Below are positions 18,311 through 27,067 of a stretch of DNA of 55,856 nt, piece after piece. Position numbers and translations under genes: made by a program. The stretch is from IMG/VR virus record IMGVR_UViG_3300025426_000039, positions 1 to 55,856 of that record. One strand, written 5' to 3'. The first letter of the stretch is position 1, and each line of letters starts with the position of its first letter. The notes beneath the pieces were generated by a model, which made no database searches, had not been told where the DNA came from, and saw only the letters and a list, made by a program, of their open reading frames with translations. The DNA is from a virus.

Positions 18311-19267
18311 ATGAGTACACCATTTACAAGTAATGTCACAGTTGAGCCGGGTTATGATCATCAAAATAATATAACCGCTCCAAGTCTTTTTAATGCCAAT
18401 ACAGGCGCACAATCTGGGGCACACATTGCCTTTGATGGATCAAGCACAGTAACATTTCCTGGCGTACAAGATCCAAATTGGGCATACGGCAATACTAACG
18501 ACTCAATCCGTGCAGCAATAACCGACTACATTCGTATGCGTTTGGCAGACGGCATAGTTGATGTTGAGCTTGAAAAAGAACACTATGAAATGGCAATTAA
18601 TCAAGCCATGATTAAGTACAGACAACGAGCACAAAATGCATACGAAGAAAGCTATGCGTTCTTGCAACTATTGCCCGAGACTCAAGAATACATCATGCCC
18701 AAAGAGATACAAAACATTAGGGCTATTTACAGACGTGGTATTGGAAGTGTGACAGGAACTACAGCAAGTCAATTTGAACCGTTCTCTAGCGGCTACTTGA
18801 ATACATATATGCTAACCGCAGGACGTGTTGGCGGACTTACCAACTATGAATTGTTCGTCGACTATCAAAAGTTGGCCATGACCATGTTTGGTGGTTTTAT
18901 GAATTTTACATTTAACAGAACTACTAAAAAGTTAACGCTAGTTCGTAAAATGCCATTCCAAGGAGCCAATCCCGATCCAACACAAAATGAAAGTGTGTTG
19001 CTACAAATTGATAATATAAAACCTGATTCAATGTTATTAAATGATCCGCAGATTTTTCCATGGATACAAGATTATGCTTATAGTTTCAGCAAGCGAATTC
19101 TAGGCGAAGCACGCTCTAAGTTTAGTCAAATAGCTGGCCCGCAGGGCGGAGCTACACTAAACGGTGCTGATCTAAAAACAGAAGCACAAGCCGAAATGGA
19201 AAAACTAGAAGAAGATTTGAAATTGTACGTTGATGGTAGCCAGCCGTTGACTTGGATTATGGGATAA
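18311..19267 (+). CDS. 13: gp13-like neck protein
   Basis: The 318-residue protein matches T4-like gp13: IRAAITDYIRMRLADGIVDV followed by LEKEHYEMAINQAMIKYRQR, then EYIMPKEIQNIRAIYRRGIG and, near the C-terminus, PWIQDYAYSFSKRILGEARS. gp13 forms the neck ring that joins portal and tail with gp14. Its size is close to T4 gp13 (309). It is on the plus strand while gp14 is on the minus strand 1.5 kb away, so the neck genes are split by orientation. It is expressed from the late promoter in the preceding hairpin. Confidence 0.85.
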   Translation: MSTPFTSNVTVEPGYDHQNNITAPSLFNANTGAQSGAHIAFDGSSTVTFPGVQDPNWAYGNTNDSIRAAITDYIRMRLADGIVDVELEKEHYEMAINQAMIKYRQRAQNAYEESYAFLQLLPETQEYIMPKEIQNIRAIYRRGIGSVTGTTASQFEPFSSGYLNTYMLTAGRVGGLTNYELFVDYQKLAMTMFGGFMNFTFNRTTKKLTLVRKMPFQGANPDPTQNESVLLQIDNIKPDSMLLNDPQIFPWIQDYAYSFSKRILGEARSKFSQIAGPQGGATLNGADLKTEAQAEMEKLEEDLKLYVDGSQPLTWIMG

Positions 19268-19270
19268 ATA
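19263..19270 (+). promoter_or_regulatory. Late promoter GATAAATA, leaderless arrangement
   Basis: GATAAATA overlaps the stop codon of gp13 and ends 5 nt before the ATG at 19276, so transcription should begin at the start codon. Confidence 0.65.
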
Positions 19271-19275
19271 TCATT

Positions 19276-19698
19276 ATGAGAATTAAAGAAATTATTACTG
19301 AAGAAAGTCGCATGCCTGACAGCCATATTACTGCTACTCCGGGTATGAAGAATCATCCAAATTTAGATAACTCAAGTCCCTATGCTCCTTGGCGTTTTGC
19401 AGCACATTTCTTACCCGGTGCTGGCGCACCTGATGGCAAATATGAATTTGAACCCGAGAAAGAAGGTCCAAGCGGACAGGCTTTAGTTACTGTAGCCTAC
19501 TCACAAGGCGAGCATGATATACTTGACCAAGCTGAAAAAGCCTTTGGAGTTAAATCACATAGATTAACACCTAATGGTTCAAGCGAGAATCCAGATATAC
19601 ATAAAACAAGTCCAGTTAAAGCACGTGGTCCTGTTACATTAAAAATCAAAGGCAATGATGGTGAAATAGATATTGCCATAAAGCCAAAAAGTAATTGA
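19276..19698 (+). CDS. Probable internal head protein with capsid-targeting-like N-terminus (140 aa)
   Basis: The start at 19276 is chosen because a late element ends 5 nt upstream; a farther start would lie inside gp13. The N-terminus MRIKEIITEES resembles the T4 internal-protein targeting peptide MKTYQEFIAEA, with an ITE site matching the prohead protease preference [LI]-x-E. The rest (mature domain ~130 residues) has no family I recognise: a Pro/Gly-rich region to residue ~75, then a strand-rich C-terminus (VTLKIKGNDGEIDIAIKPK). Role as a head-packaged, perhaps injected protein is inference from the N-terminus and late expression. Confidence 0.65.
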   Translation: MRIKEIITEESRMPDSHITATPGMKNHPNLDNSSPYAPWRFAAHFLPGAGAPDGKYEFEPEKEGPSGQALVTVAYSQGEHDILDQAEKAFGVKSHRLTPNGSSENPDIHKTSPVKARGPVTLKIKGNDGEIDIAIKPKSN

Positions 19699-19723
19699 CT
19701 TTATATTACAAATAAGTTAAAAT
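19695..19723 (+). promoter_or_regulatory. sigma70-type promoter TTGACT-17-TAAAAT
   Basis: TTGACT overlaps the stop codon region of the preceding gene; 17 bp later is TAAAAT. The expected +1 is about 19730, in the loop of the hairpin at 19719-19744. Confidence 0.75.
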
Positions 19724-19744
19724 GCTCGTACAGGAGCATTTTTT
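19719..19744 (+). terminator. Terminator hairpin that also hides the kinase RBS
   Basis: AATGCTC pairs with GAGCATT (extended by A-T pairs) with loop GTACAG, followed by a T-run that touches the ATG of gp1. The AGGAG ribosome binding site (19732-19736) is in the loop and 3' arm, so read-through mRNA would both tend to terminate and have its RBS covered. Confidence 0.8.
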
Positions 19745-20422
19745 ATGATCATAGGTATTGTTGGATTGATAGGCAGCGGCAAGGACACTGCTGCTGATTA
19801 TTTGGTAAACTTTCACGGGTATCGTAGGGAAAGTTTTGCAAGTAGTTTAAAGGACGCTGTTGCCAACGTATTTGGCTGGGATCGCCAATTGCTCGAGGGT
19901 AGAACTACTCAAAGCCGAGAGTGGAGAGAACAACGAGATGAATGGTGGAGTACACGTCTGGGACGAGATATTACCCCAAGACACGTATTACAATACTGGG
20001 GCACTGAGGTTATTCGAGATGGCTTCCACGACGACATGTGGATAGCAAGTCTAGAGAATAAAATACGTACCAGCCGAGACAATATTGTGATCACTGATTG
20101 TAGATTTCCTAACGAGATCAAGGCAATACGAGCACAAGGCGGCCGTATAATTTGGATACAACGTGGACCGCTTCCTGAGTGGTACGAGGTTGCTACACGA
20201 GCAAATGCTGGCGAAGCAATGTTTATAGAAAACTTAAAAACTCTAGGAGTACACCCCAGTGAGACTGCCTGGGCCGGAACAGAATTTGATGCAGAGATAG
20301 ACAATAATGACACAATTGACGAGTTGTTTACCCAACTCAAAAGTCTGGTACAATCTCCGAAGGTTTCCAAGGTAGTCGGCTCTTATACACCTCTTGCACG
20401 CAATTCAAGCACACAGTCTTGA
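19745..20422 (+). CDS. 1: Deoxynucleoside monophosphate kinase (gp1-like)
   Basis: Walker A motif GLIGSGKDT at residues 7-15, a lid-like Arg-rich segment (residues ~52-75) and the segment VITDCRFPNEI (residues ~116-126) match T4 gp1 and related phage dNMP kinases, which phosphorylate dNMPs to dNDPs to feed phage DNA synthesis. Length 225, close to T4 gp1 (241). It has its own sigma70-like promoter. The 3' end overlaps the convergent zinc-finger gene by 86 bp; the last ~25 residues are low in conservation features. Confidence 0.88.
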   Translation: MIIGIVGLIGSGKDTAADYLVNFHGYRRESFASSLKDAVANVFGWDRQLLEGRTTQSREWREQRDEWWSTRLGRDITPRHVLQYWGTEVIRDGFHDDMWIASLENKIRTSRDNIVITDCRFPNEIKAIRAQGGRIIWIQRGPLPEWYEVATRANAGEAMFIENLKTLGVHPSETAWAGTEFDAEIDNNDTIDELFTQLKSLVQSPKVSKVVGSYTPLARNSSTQS

Positions 20423-20687
20423 GATTAAAGTGATTGTTATTTTTTAAGTTGCCATCGACATAAAACACCGCACTTTGTTCCTTGGGGAACTTGAATTTAA
20501 AACCGCATTTTTCACATTGCGGTTTTTTTGTATATCCTGACTTGGCCCAAGCAGGCACTGGTTTATTTTTTCTTCCCTTTCGAATACAACTACTACACTT
20601 ACTACGGTAGTGGTACACTTCGTCCTTGACATAATTAATGGCACAGGCGTTTACATTACAGATTGGACATAATTCACGTTTCAACAT
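20337..20687 (-). CDS. Zinc-finger / HNH-like protein (116 aa)
   Basis: Start chosen at 20687 (MLKRELCPICN) because a perfect late element TATAAATA ends 5 nt upstream on this strand. Three pairs of cysteines (CPIC, CSSC, CEKC) and a final CLNC suggest two zinc-binding sites; the C-terminal VDGNLKNNNHFNLKTVCLNC resembles the end of an HNH fold (usually HHVDG....NL..LC..C), but the leading catalytic His is replaced by FYVDG, so it may be a catalytically altered or non-nuclease HNH-like protein. I recall a similar conserved protein in T4-like cyanophages. It overlaps the end of the kinase gene on the other strand. Confidence 0.75.
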   Translation of the reverse strand: MLKRELCPICNVNACAINYVKDEVYHYRSKCSSCIRKGRKNKPVPAWAKSGYTKKPQCEKCGFKFKFPKEQSAVFYVDGNLKNNNHFNLKTVCLNCVQEVYKSRLPWKPSEIVPDF

Positions 20688-20692
20688 AGCAA

Positions 20693-20700
20693 TATTTATA
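20693..20700 (-). promoter_or_regulatory. Perfect late promoter TATAAATA (minus strand)
   Basis: Exact match to the T4 late consensus, ending 5 nt before the ATG at 20687. Confidence 0.75.
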
Positions 20701-20750
20701 CGAAACCTTTGCAAAGGCTCCTGCTATACCATGGAATTTTGGCATTATAA

Positions 20751-20757
20751 CTAAATA
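20751..20757 (+). promoter_or_regulatory. Putative late promoter CTAAATA for gp18
   Basis: CTAAATA lies ~30 nt upstream of the sheath gene; the RBS AAAGGA follows. Confidence 0.65.
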
Positions 20758-20788
20758 TTCATAACATGTATTATAAAGGATTATGACC

Positions 20789-23700
20789 ATGGCACTAGTT
20801 TCCCCAGGAATTGAAATTTCCGTAAATGACCAAAGTCAATATGTAAACAGCAATGTAGGTTCAGTACCACTAGTTATACTAGCCACTGCACAAGACAAAA
20901 CATATAACGGAGCTCCAGCAATAGGAACTTCGGCAGCTTATGCAGGAAAACTGCAATCTTTTACTAGTCAACGAGACTTAGTAACTGCATTGGGCGCACC
21001 AATGTTTCAAACAAGCTCTTCTGGTACTCCAGTTAATGCTGCTGAAACAAACGAATATGGTTTATTAACTGCATATAGCGCACTAGGACTTGGCAATCAA
21101 TTGTATGCAATTCGTGCAAACATTGATTTGGATCAATTAAACGGAACAAGCATTCGCCCAACAGGAGATGAAGCCGATGGAACATACTGGTTGAATCTAG
21201 CAGCAACTGAATTTGGTATTTACTCATTGAATTCAAGCACCAGTTCATTTACCAGCATTGATAGCAATTTGTTATTAATTACTGATCCAGGTCAAGTAGT
21301 CAATGACAGCAATTATTCTTATCCAGTGCAAACTCCAATTAGCACCATTGGTAATCCAGGACAGTATGCTCTAGTATTTGCAAACGCAGTTGGGTCTTCA
21401 ACATCAATTACCAATGCCGTTAGATTGTTCTATAAAATAACTACAACAAGCGTTTCAGGTAACGTTGCCGGCGCCCTAAACAACACATGGTGTCAAGTTG
21501 GATCAACAATATGGCAAAACTCAGTTCCAGCAGTACAAGGAACTACAACTAGCCCAACAATTACAAATAGCAGTACTTTGCAAATCAATGGATCTAACGT
21601 AACAGTTAGCACAGGAAGTTTAACCAACTTAGTAACTGCAATTAATAACGCAGCAATTACTGGTGTAAGTGCAGCGGCAATTAACAATCAATTGACATTC
21701 TTTGTAACAAGTGCTGCTGCCAGCGGTGCAGGAACACTTTCTTTAGTCGATGGAGCAAATACTCCATTGGCAGCTAGTGGTATTAAAACTTTAGCTGGCG
21801 CAGCGGTATCAACAGTTTATGGTTCACCATCAGTATTTTACTGCCCATATTTCTTCTATGGAACATTTGCACAAACACCTTCTGGTGGTTGGTTCTCAAC
21901 AGATACTCAACCACGACCAAGCGGTAGCTTGTGGTGGAAAACAACAGCAACCGGCGGTGGATTTAATCCAGTGTTTAGTCAATATAGTGCGGCTAATGGA
22001 ACATGGAATCAACTTGCTGCTCCTTTATATTCAAACTATGGCAGTGCAATTTATGGACTTGATCCACTAGGCGGAGGCGTTAATCTTCAACACGGTCAAA
22101 TCATTGCAACTTACAACGTGTCAGACTACACATCAAATATGTTGAGATTTGCAGTACAGTTGCCAGGCGTACAGTCAGTGGGAACTGGCGGAATACCAAC
22201 TGCATTTACAATTGGTAATAGCTTTACACTTACCGCAACACAACTAGGTACTAGTGCAACTAATAGTGCTACAATTACACTAAGTGCAACTACTAGTGCA
22301 GGTTTTGTGTCAGCAATACAGGCAGCAGCAATTCCTTATGTTACAGCAGCACTAAATGCCAATGGCACAATATCAATTACGCATACAACTGGTGGACAAA
22401 TTAACCTAGTTAACGTATCTGGAACTCCACTAACCAATGCAGGATTTGCAAACAATTCAGTTGGATCTGGATTCCGTTCTAACAATGTTACTGGCGCAGT
22501 TGTAATTGGTAATTTTAGTCAAATCACCTCAAACATCCAGTATAGCAAAACAACACCATATGCAAGTCCTACCAATGGAACATTGTGGTATTATAGCAAT
22601 CCAGCTGATGTTGATATTATGATTAACAACAATGGTTGGAAGGGATACCGCACAGTTACTAGCGATATTAGAGGTTACAACTTAACAAATACTGATATCA
22701 CTGGAGTTATTATTAGTCCAAGCGCACCAACTAGCCAAGTTAGTGGTGCAAGCCTAGTGGCTGGTGACTTATGGTTAAACAGTGGTGATTTAGTTAACTA
22801 TCCAAATCTAAGTCGTTATAACGGAACTGCTTGGGTAGCAATTAACAACCAAGATCATGTAAGCAATAACGGTATTATTTTTGCTGATGCACGTTGGGAT
22901 AATGGTGGTGGTAACGATCCAGTTAGCGCAGTAATTCCTGTAATCAGCGATGGCGTATCACAAGGATTATTGTTTAGTTCTTGGATTGATCAAGACGCTC
23001 CTGACTATAGATTATATCCACGTGGAACATTATTGTTCAACACACGACGCAGCGGATTTAATGTCAAGAAGTTTGTACAAAACTATTTTAGTCCTGCTAA
23101 CTTCCCAAATCCTGGTACTACTCCAGGAACAAGTGGATCATTACCAAGCGTGGTAAATTCTTGGGTAAGCGCAAGTGGACTTGATCCATACGGAGTTATG
23201 TATGCTGGTTCTGATGCACAACGTGCACTAGTAGTAGCAGCAATGAAGAGCGCCCTAGATAGTAACACTGATGTAATTGAATCAAATTACCAGTTTAATT
23301 TACTATGTGCACCTGGATACCCAGAATTGATTCCTAACTTGGTTGCGTTAAATGACAATCGTGGAGACACTGGATTTATTATTGGCGACACACCAATTAC
23401 ACTGCAACCAACTGCAACAGAACTAACAAACTGGAGCAACAATACTGGAGATTGGGCAGGATTAGGATTAGCAACAGCAAGTCCATACCTAGCAGTTTAT
23501 TATCCAGCCGGCCAAACAACTGACTTATCTGGAAATACAGTTGTAGTTCCTGCAAGTCATGCGGCATTACGTACATATTTGTATAACGACAACGTTGCTT
23601 ATCCTTGGTTTGCTCCAGCAGGAACACACCGTGGACTAGTAAACAACTTGTCTGATATTGGTTATGTAAATCAAGCTACTGGAGCATTTATACATAACGG

Positions 23701-24154
23701 TATCAATCAAGGTTTGCGTGATGCATTATATGAAATTGATATCAACCCAATTACACAACTTCCAGGAGTTGGTCTTGTAATTTGGGGACAAGAAACACGT
23801 AGTGGTGATTCAACATCACGTAACCGTGTTAACGTTGTTCGCTTAGAAAACTATCTAAGAAGAATATTGAATACAATTAGTAATGGATTCTTATTTGAAC
23901 CAAATGACACTATTACAAGAAAGTCAATTGCAACTCAAATTGAAAGCGCACTAAACAATATTGTAAGTCATCGAGGCATTTATGACTTCTTGGTTATTTG
24001 CGATACAAGCAATAACACTCCAAGCGTTATTGCAAACAATCAACTTTATGTTGACGTAGCAATTGAGCCAATGAAAGATGTTGAGTTTATTTACATACCG
24101 ATTGCCTTGTATAATCCCGGAACAATCGCAGCACTAGGAGCGACTTCTACTTAA
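20789..24154 (+). CDS. 18: Tail sheath protein (gp18-like), enlarged
   Basis: N-terminus MALVSPGIEISVNDQS and C-terminal segments GLVIWGQETRSGDSTSRNRV and EPMKDVEFIYIPIALYN match T4-like sheath proteins, which form the contractile outer tail tube. Of two nearby ATGs, 20789 is preferred because it sits 9 nt after AAAGGA, while 20783 is too close. At 1121 residues it is much larger than T4 gp18 (659); the middle ~400-700 residues are Thr/Ser/Gly-rich and probably form protruding beta domains. It is followed by gp19, as in T4. Confidence 0.9.
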   Translation: MALVSPGIEISVNDQSQYVNSNVGSVPLVILATAQDKTYNGAPAIGTSAAYAGKLQSFTSQRDLVTALGAPMFQTSSSGTPVNAAETNEYGLLTAYSALGLGNQLYAIRANIDLDQLNGTSIRPTGDEADGTYWLNLAATEFGIYSLNSSTSSFTSIDSNLLLITDPGQVVNDSNYSYPVQTPISTIGNPGQYALVFANAVGSSTSITNAVRLFYKITTTSVSGNVAGALNNTWCQVGSTIWQNSVPAVQGTTTSPTITNSSTLQINGSNVTVSTGSLTNLVTAINNAAITGVSAAAINNQLTFFVTSAAASGAGTLSLVDGANTPLAASGIKTLAGAAVSTVYGSPSVFYCPYFFYGTFAQTPSGGWFSTDTQPRPSGSLWWKTTATGGGFNPVFSQYSAANGTWNQLAAPLYSNYGSAIYGLDPLGGGVNLQHGQIIATYNVSDYTSNMLRFAVQLPGVQSVGTGGIPTAFTIGNSFTLTATQLGTSATNSATITLSATTSAGFVSAIQAAAIPYVTAALNANGTISITHTTGGQINLVNVSGTPLTNAGFANNSVGSGFRSNNVTGAVVIGNFSQITSNIQYSKTTPYASPTNGTLWYYSNPADVDIMINNNGWKGYRTVTSDIRGYNLTNTDITGVIISPSAPTSQVSGASLVAGDLWLNSGDLVNYPNLSRYNGTAWVAINNQDHVSNNGIIFADARWDNGGGNDPVSAVIPVISDGVSQGLLFSSWIDQDAPDYRLYPRGTLLFNTRRSGFNVKKFVQNYFSPANFPNPGTTPGTSGSLPSVVNSWVSASGLDPYGVMYAGSDAQRALVVAAMKSALDSNTDVIESNYQFNLLCAPGYPELIPNLVALNDNRGDTGFIIGDTPITLQPTATELTNWSNNTGDWAGLGLATASPYLAVYYPAGQTTDLSGNTVVVPASHAALRTYLYNDNVAYPWFAPAGTHRGLVNNLSDIGYVNQATGAFIHNGINQGLRDALYEIDINPITQLPGVGLVIWGQETRSGDSTSRNRVNVVRLENYLRRILNTISNGFLFEPNDTITRKSIATQIESALNNIVSHRGIYDFLVICDTSNNTPSVIANNQLYVDVAIEPMKDVEFIYIPIALYNPGTIAALGATST

Positions 24155-24161
24155 TAGAATC

Positions 24162-24170
24162 GCATAAATA
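24162..24170 (+). promoter_or_regulatory. Putative late promoter GCATAAATA for gp19
   Basis: The element is 20 nt upstream of the tube gene ATG, with RBS AATAGGAGAA between. Confidence 0.65.
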
Positions 24171-24189
24171 AGAGTAATAGGAGAATAAT

Positions 24190-24804
24190 ATGGCAGTAGC
24201 ATCGTTAAGTAAATTTACAGTACCGTTGGCAAACAATCAAAGTAGTGCCTCACAAGGTCTGTTAATGCCCAAGTTAAAGTATCGCTTTCGCGCTACTTTT
24301 GTTAATTTTGGCGTTACCAGCCCTACTACAGAGCTAACCAAGCAAGTGGTTGATATTAAGCGTCCAAACGTTAATTTCAACCCAATCACAATTGACGTTT
24401 ACAATAGTAAAGTATATTTACAAGGTAAACCTGAGTGGCAAGAAACCACAGTTAACTTACGTGATGACGCAACAGGGTCGGTAAGTAGACTAGTTGGCGA
24501 GCAAATTCAGAAGCAATTTGACTTCTTGGAGCAAGCAAGTGCTGCATCTGGAATTAACTATAAGTTCCAATTAGTATATGATATACTAGATGGCGGAAAC
24601 GGAGCTTCAATTCCAACAATTCTTGAACAATGGGAATTGGATGGATGCTTCTTAAGCCAAGTTGATTATGGTGAGATGGATTATAAGAGCAGTGATCCAG
24701 TTCAGATTGCTTGTACAATTAAGTTTGACAATGCTATCCAAACTATTGGTGGCGGAGTTGGTACAAGCGTAGTAACACAAACACCTGGCACCAGCATTAA
24801 CTAA
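24190..24804 (+). CDS. 19: Tail tube protein (gp19-like)
   Basis: The 204-residue protein has the tube fold pattern LKYRFRATFVNFG, then TKQVVDIKRPNVNFNPITID and VYNSKVYLQGKPEWQETTVNL, as in T4-like gp19 (163 residues in T4). gp19 hexamers stack into the inner tube through which DNA passes. Directly after gp18 and ended by a clear terminator. Strong RBS (AGGAGAA). Confidence 0.9.
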   Translation: MAVASLSKFTVPLANNQSSASQGLLMPKLKYRFRATFVNFGVTSPTTELTKQVVDIKRPNVNFNPITIDVYNSKVYLQGKPEWQETTVNLRDDATGSVSRLVGEQIQKQFDFLEQASAASGINYKFQLVYDILDGGNGASIPTILEQWELDGCFLSQVDYGEMDYKSSDPVQIACTIKFDNAIQTIGGGVGTSVVTQTPGTSIN

Positions 24805-24822
24805 AAATTATCTTCTCCAACT

Positions 24823-24848
24823 AACCCGGAATAACCACCGGGTTTTTT
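24823..24848 (+). terminator. Rho-independent terminator after gp19
   Basis: Stem AACCCGG/CCGGGTT with an 8-nt loop followed by TTTT. Confidence 0.9.
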
Positions 24849-24852
24849 ATTG

Positions 24853-24860
24853 ACTAAATA
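24853..24860 (+). promoter_or_regulatory. Late promoter ACTAAATA, leaderless arrangement
   Basis: Ends 5 nt before the ATG at 24866, with no ribosome binding site between. Confidence 0.65.
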
Positions 24861-24865
24861 TTAGT

Positions 24866-26665
24866 ATGCCAACAATGATCCGCCAAACACCTAATCCATT
24901 TACTGATTTACCAGGACCTGCATTGCAGTCACGGTATGATGGAACATCAACATCAACGCCACCACCCAATGGATTTCAATTGCCGTTGGATAGTCAAGCA
25001 CAAACACAAGCAACTACTCAAGTTCGACAAGTTCAAAATACACCACAAACAGTATTACGAGATTATCGACATGCTGCAAGAATTTTTGTTGATGGAAATT
25101 TCAGACTAAGTCCCAAATACAATTTTTTATTTTATGTAGAGTTTGACTTAAATCCATTAATAACAAACATATCAAATACTACTACTCAAGAATTGGGAAT
25201 GATTGTTAAGAGTGTTAACTTACCAAAATATACAATTGGATTCAAAGAACACAACGCATACAATCGTAAAAATTACGTACAAAATAATATCAAGTATGAT
25301 GCTGTAACTATTTCGTTTCATGACGACCAAAGCGATACTGTAAGAAGTTTTTGGTACGACTATTATAGCTACTATTATCGAGATCCTGATTACGCAGATG
25401 CTACATATACAGCACCAACAAAATACAATAGCCGACAAACTTTCGATTGGGGGTATACTCCACGACCAGCAGTGGGCTATAACCAAAGTGCAGCAAATCA
25501 ACCCTACCAGTATATACAAGCAATAAGAATTTATAGTTTGTATCAAAAAAACTTTAGTGAGTATGAATTAATCAATCCTATTATTACCAGCTTTAAACAT
25601 GGTGACCATGTCAACGGCGAACAAGGATTAATGAGTCATGATATGACTGTACAGTTTGAAACTGTAAAATACATGACAGGATATACTACAACTGGCACAG
25701 TTGGTGGCTACATAGATTTACATTATGATAACACACCAAGTCCTTTAACTGGAAGCGGTGGCACTCAATTAATTCCAGATGGAATGGGAGGTTTTAGTAA
25801 TGCTCCGAGTACAATTACAGATTTAGCAAACAACGCTACAGATATTAACCCCAATTTACTATCACAACAAACATTAGCGGCAGCCGCAGTACTACCAAGT
25901 GTTGCTTATGCAGAAGCATTTGGCGGAGCAGTTGTTGCAATGAGTGGTGCCGGCGGAACTAACAATGGCGGATTAAGTATGCCAGCTTTAGGTAGCTTAA
26001 CGCAAGGATTGACTAGTGGAGCAGTACTAGGAGCACAGTTAGCGGCAGCAGGTGTTGGCATTGCCGGAAGTGCTGCAACTTCGTTGGCCAATGGCGTAAC
26101 TGGTGGCTTGGCAGCAGGTTTAGGCCCCAATGGTAAAAGTATATTGGCACTAGGTGCCGCTGCTATTGCCAACCCACAAGCAGTAATTAAAACTGCTGAG
26201 AACATGGTGGTAAGTGCTGCAACCAAAGCAGTAACTAGTGCTGCAAGTGCAGCCGTAAATACTTTTGTAAGCCAAACAATTACACCATACTTTAAAAGTA
26301 TTGGACAAAGTATTAGTACCACTGTTAGTGGAGCTTGGGCTGACTTAACACGTCCGGCATTGCCTCCGCCAACTATTGCTGCTGATGGTACGGTCTCGCA
26401 AGCCTTGCCTAACGGCAATCAAATTTCTACTATTCCCAACGCCGATGGAACCTTTACGCAGATTACAGAAGATAGCAATGGCAATATCTTATCGTCGGCA
26501 CAGTTGCCGGCAGATGCAGTCAATCCAGGTATACCTCCAGTAGACAGTGGCTATGTTGAATTAAGTAACCAATATCTTGATACCAATCTTGGCGCTTGGG
26601 CTGCTGACGTTCCACCAGTGGATACGACTATAGACATTTCAAACATTTCTGATTCATTATCTTAA
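24866..26665 (+). CDS. Tail-tube-like baseplate/tube initiator candidate (599 aa)
   Basis: Residues ~70-280 show the same order of strands as the tube protein: KYNFLFYVEFDLNP, ELGMIVKSVNLPKYTIGFKE, YNRKNYVQNNIKYDAVTISF, then DDQSDTVRSFW. This suggests a tube-fold protein comparable to the T4 baseplate cap and initiator proteins gp48/gp54, which seed tube polymerisation. The C-terminal ~270 residues are Ala/Gly-rich (AAAAVLPSVAYAEAF, GLAAGLGPNG), possibly membrane-interacting or a flexible tail. The late promoter is placed for leaderless initiation. Which T4 gene it equals is not certain. Confidence 0.65.
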   Translation: MPTMIRQTPNPFTDLPGPALQSRYDGTSTSTPPPNGFQLPLDSQAQTQATTQVRQVQNTPQTVLRDYRHAARIFVDGNFRLSPKYNFLFYVEFDLNPLITNISNTTTQELGMIVKSVNLPKYTIGFKEHNAYNRKNYVQNNIKYDAVTISFHDDQSDTVRSFWYDYYSYYYRDPDYADATYTAPTKYNSRQTFDWGYTPRPAVGYNQSAANQPYQYIQAIRIYSLYQKNFSEYELINPIITSFKHGDHVNGEQGLMSHDMTVQFETVKYMTGYTTTGTVGGYIDLHYDNTPSPLTGSGGTQLIPDGMGGFSNAPSTITDLANNATDINPNLLSQQTLAAAAVLPSVAYAEAFGGAVVAMSGAGGTNNGGLSMPALGSLTQGLTSGAVLGAQLAAAGVGIAGSAATSLANGVTGGLAAGLGPNGKSILALGAAAIANPQAVIKTAENMVVSAATKAVTSAASAAVNTFVSQTITPYFKSIGQSISTTVSGAWADLTRPALPPPTIAADGTVSQALPNGNQISTIPNADGTFTQITEDSNGNILSSAQLPADAVNPGIPPVDSGYVELSNQYLDTNLGAWAADVPPVDTTIDISNISDSLS

Positions 26666-26671
26666 TATTAT

Positions 26672-27067
26672 ATGTCAAACATTCAAGCATCAACAGCAAC
26701 AAACGTAACCGGTCCAGTAGCAAATCAAAGTGCACAAACTAATCCTGCACCACGGTACTTTAATAATTTTTATAGTGCACCATTTAATGTTAGCGGTAAC
26801 ACCAATGATGCAATAAATGCATTTTTTGAAGAGTATGCAGAAAATCCCGCAACCGCACAAACTCTAGCTGCCTCGGTATTATATACAGCACAAGCACAGG
26901 GTATAAATCCATTGACAGTTTTAGCACAGTTTCAAGCTCTGCCCAAAGGAGAGTTAAGTAGTTATTTGGTTGCATTTTTAAATAGCAATCGAGTTCCTAC
27001 CAGCGTATTAGGTATAAGAAAAACGCTACAAACTAGTCCTTACGTAACCAGAACTATATTACTATGA
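26672..27067 (+). CDS. Conserved T4-like phage protein, unknown role (131 aa)
   Basis: Starts 7 nt after the tube-like gene and overlaps gp4 by 4 nt (ATGA), so it is translationally coupled. The N-terminal third is low complexity; residues 40-131 are helical (DAINAFFEEYAENPATAQTL; VLYTAQAQGINPLTVLAQFQ) and end VTRTILL. I recall similar small proteins in T4-like marine phages. Position between tube-like and head completion genes suggests a virion or assembly role, but there is no direct evidence. Confidence 0.7.
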   Translation: MSNIQASTATNVTGPVANQSAQTNPAPRYFNNFYSAPFNVSGNTNDAINAFFEEYAENPATAQTLAASVLYTAQAQGINPLTVLAQFQALPKGELSSYLVAFLNSNRVPTSVLGIRKTLQTSPYVTRTILL

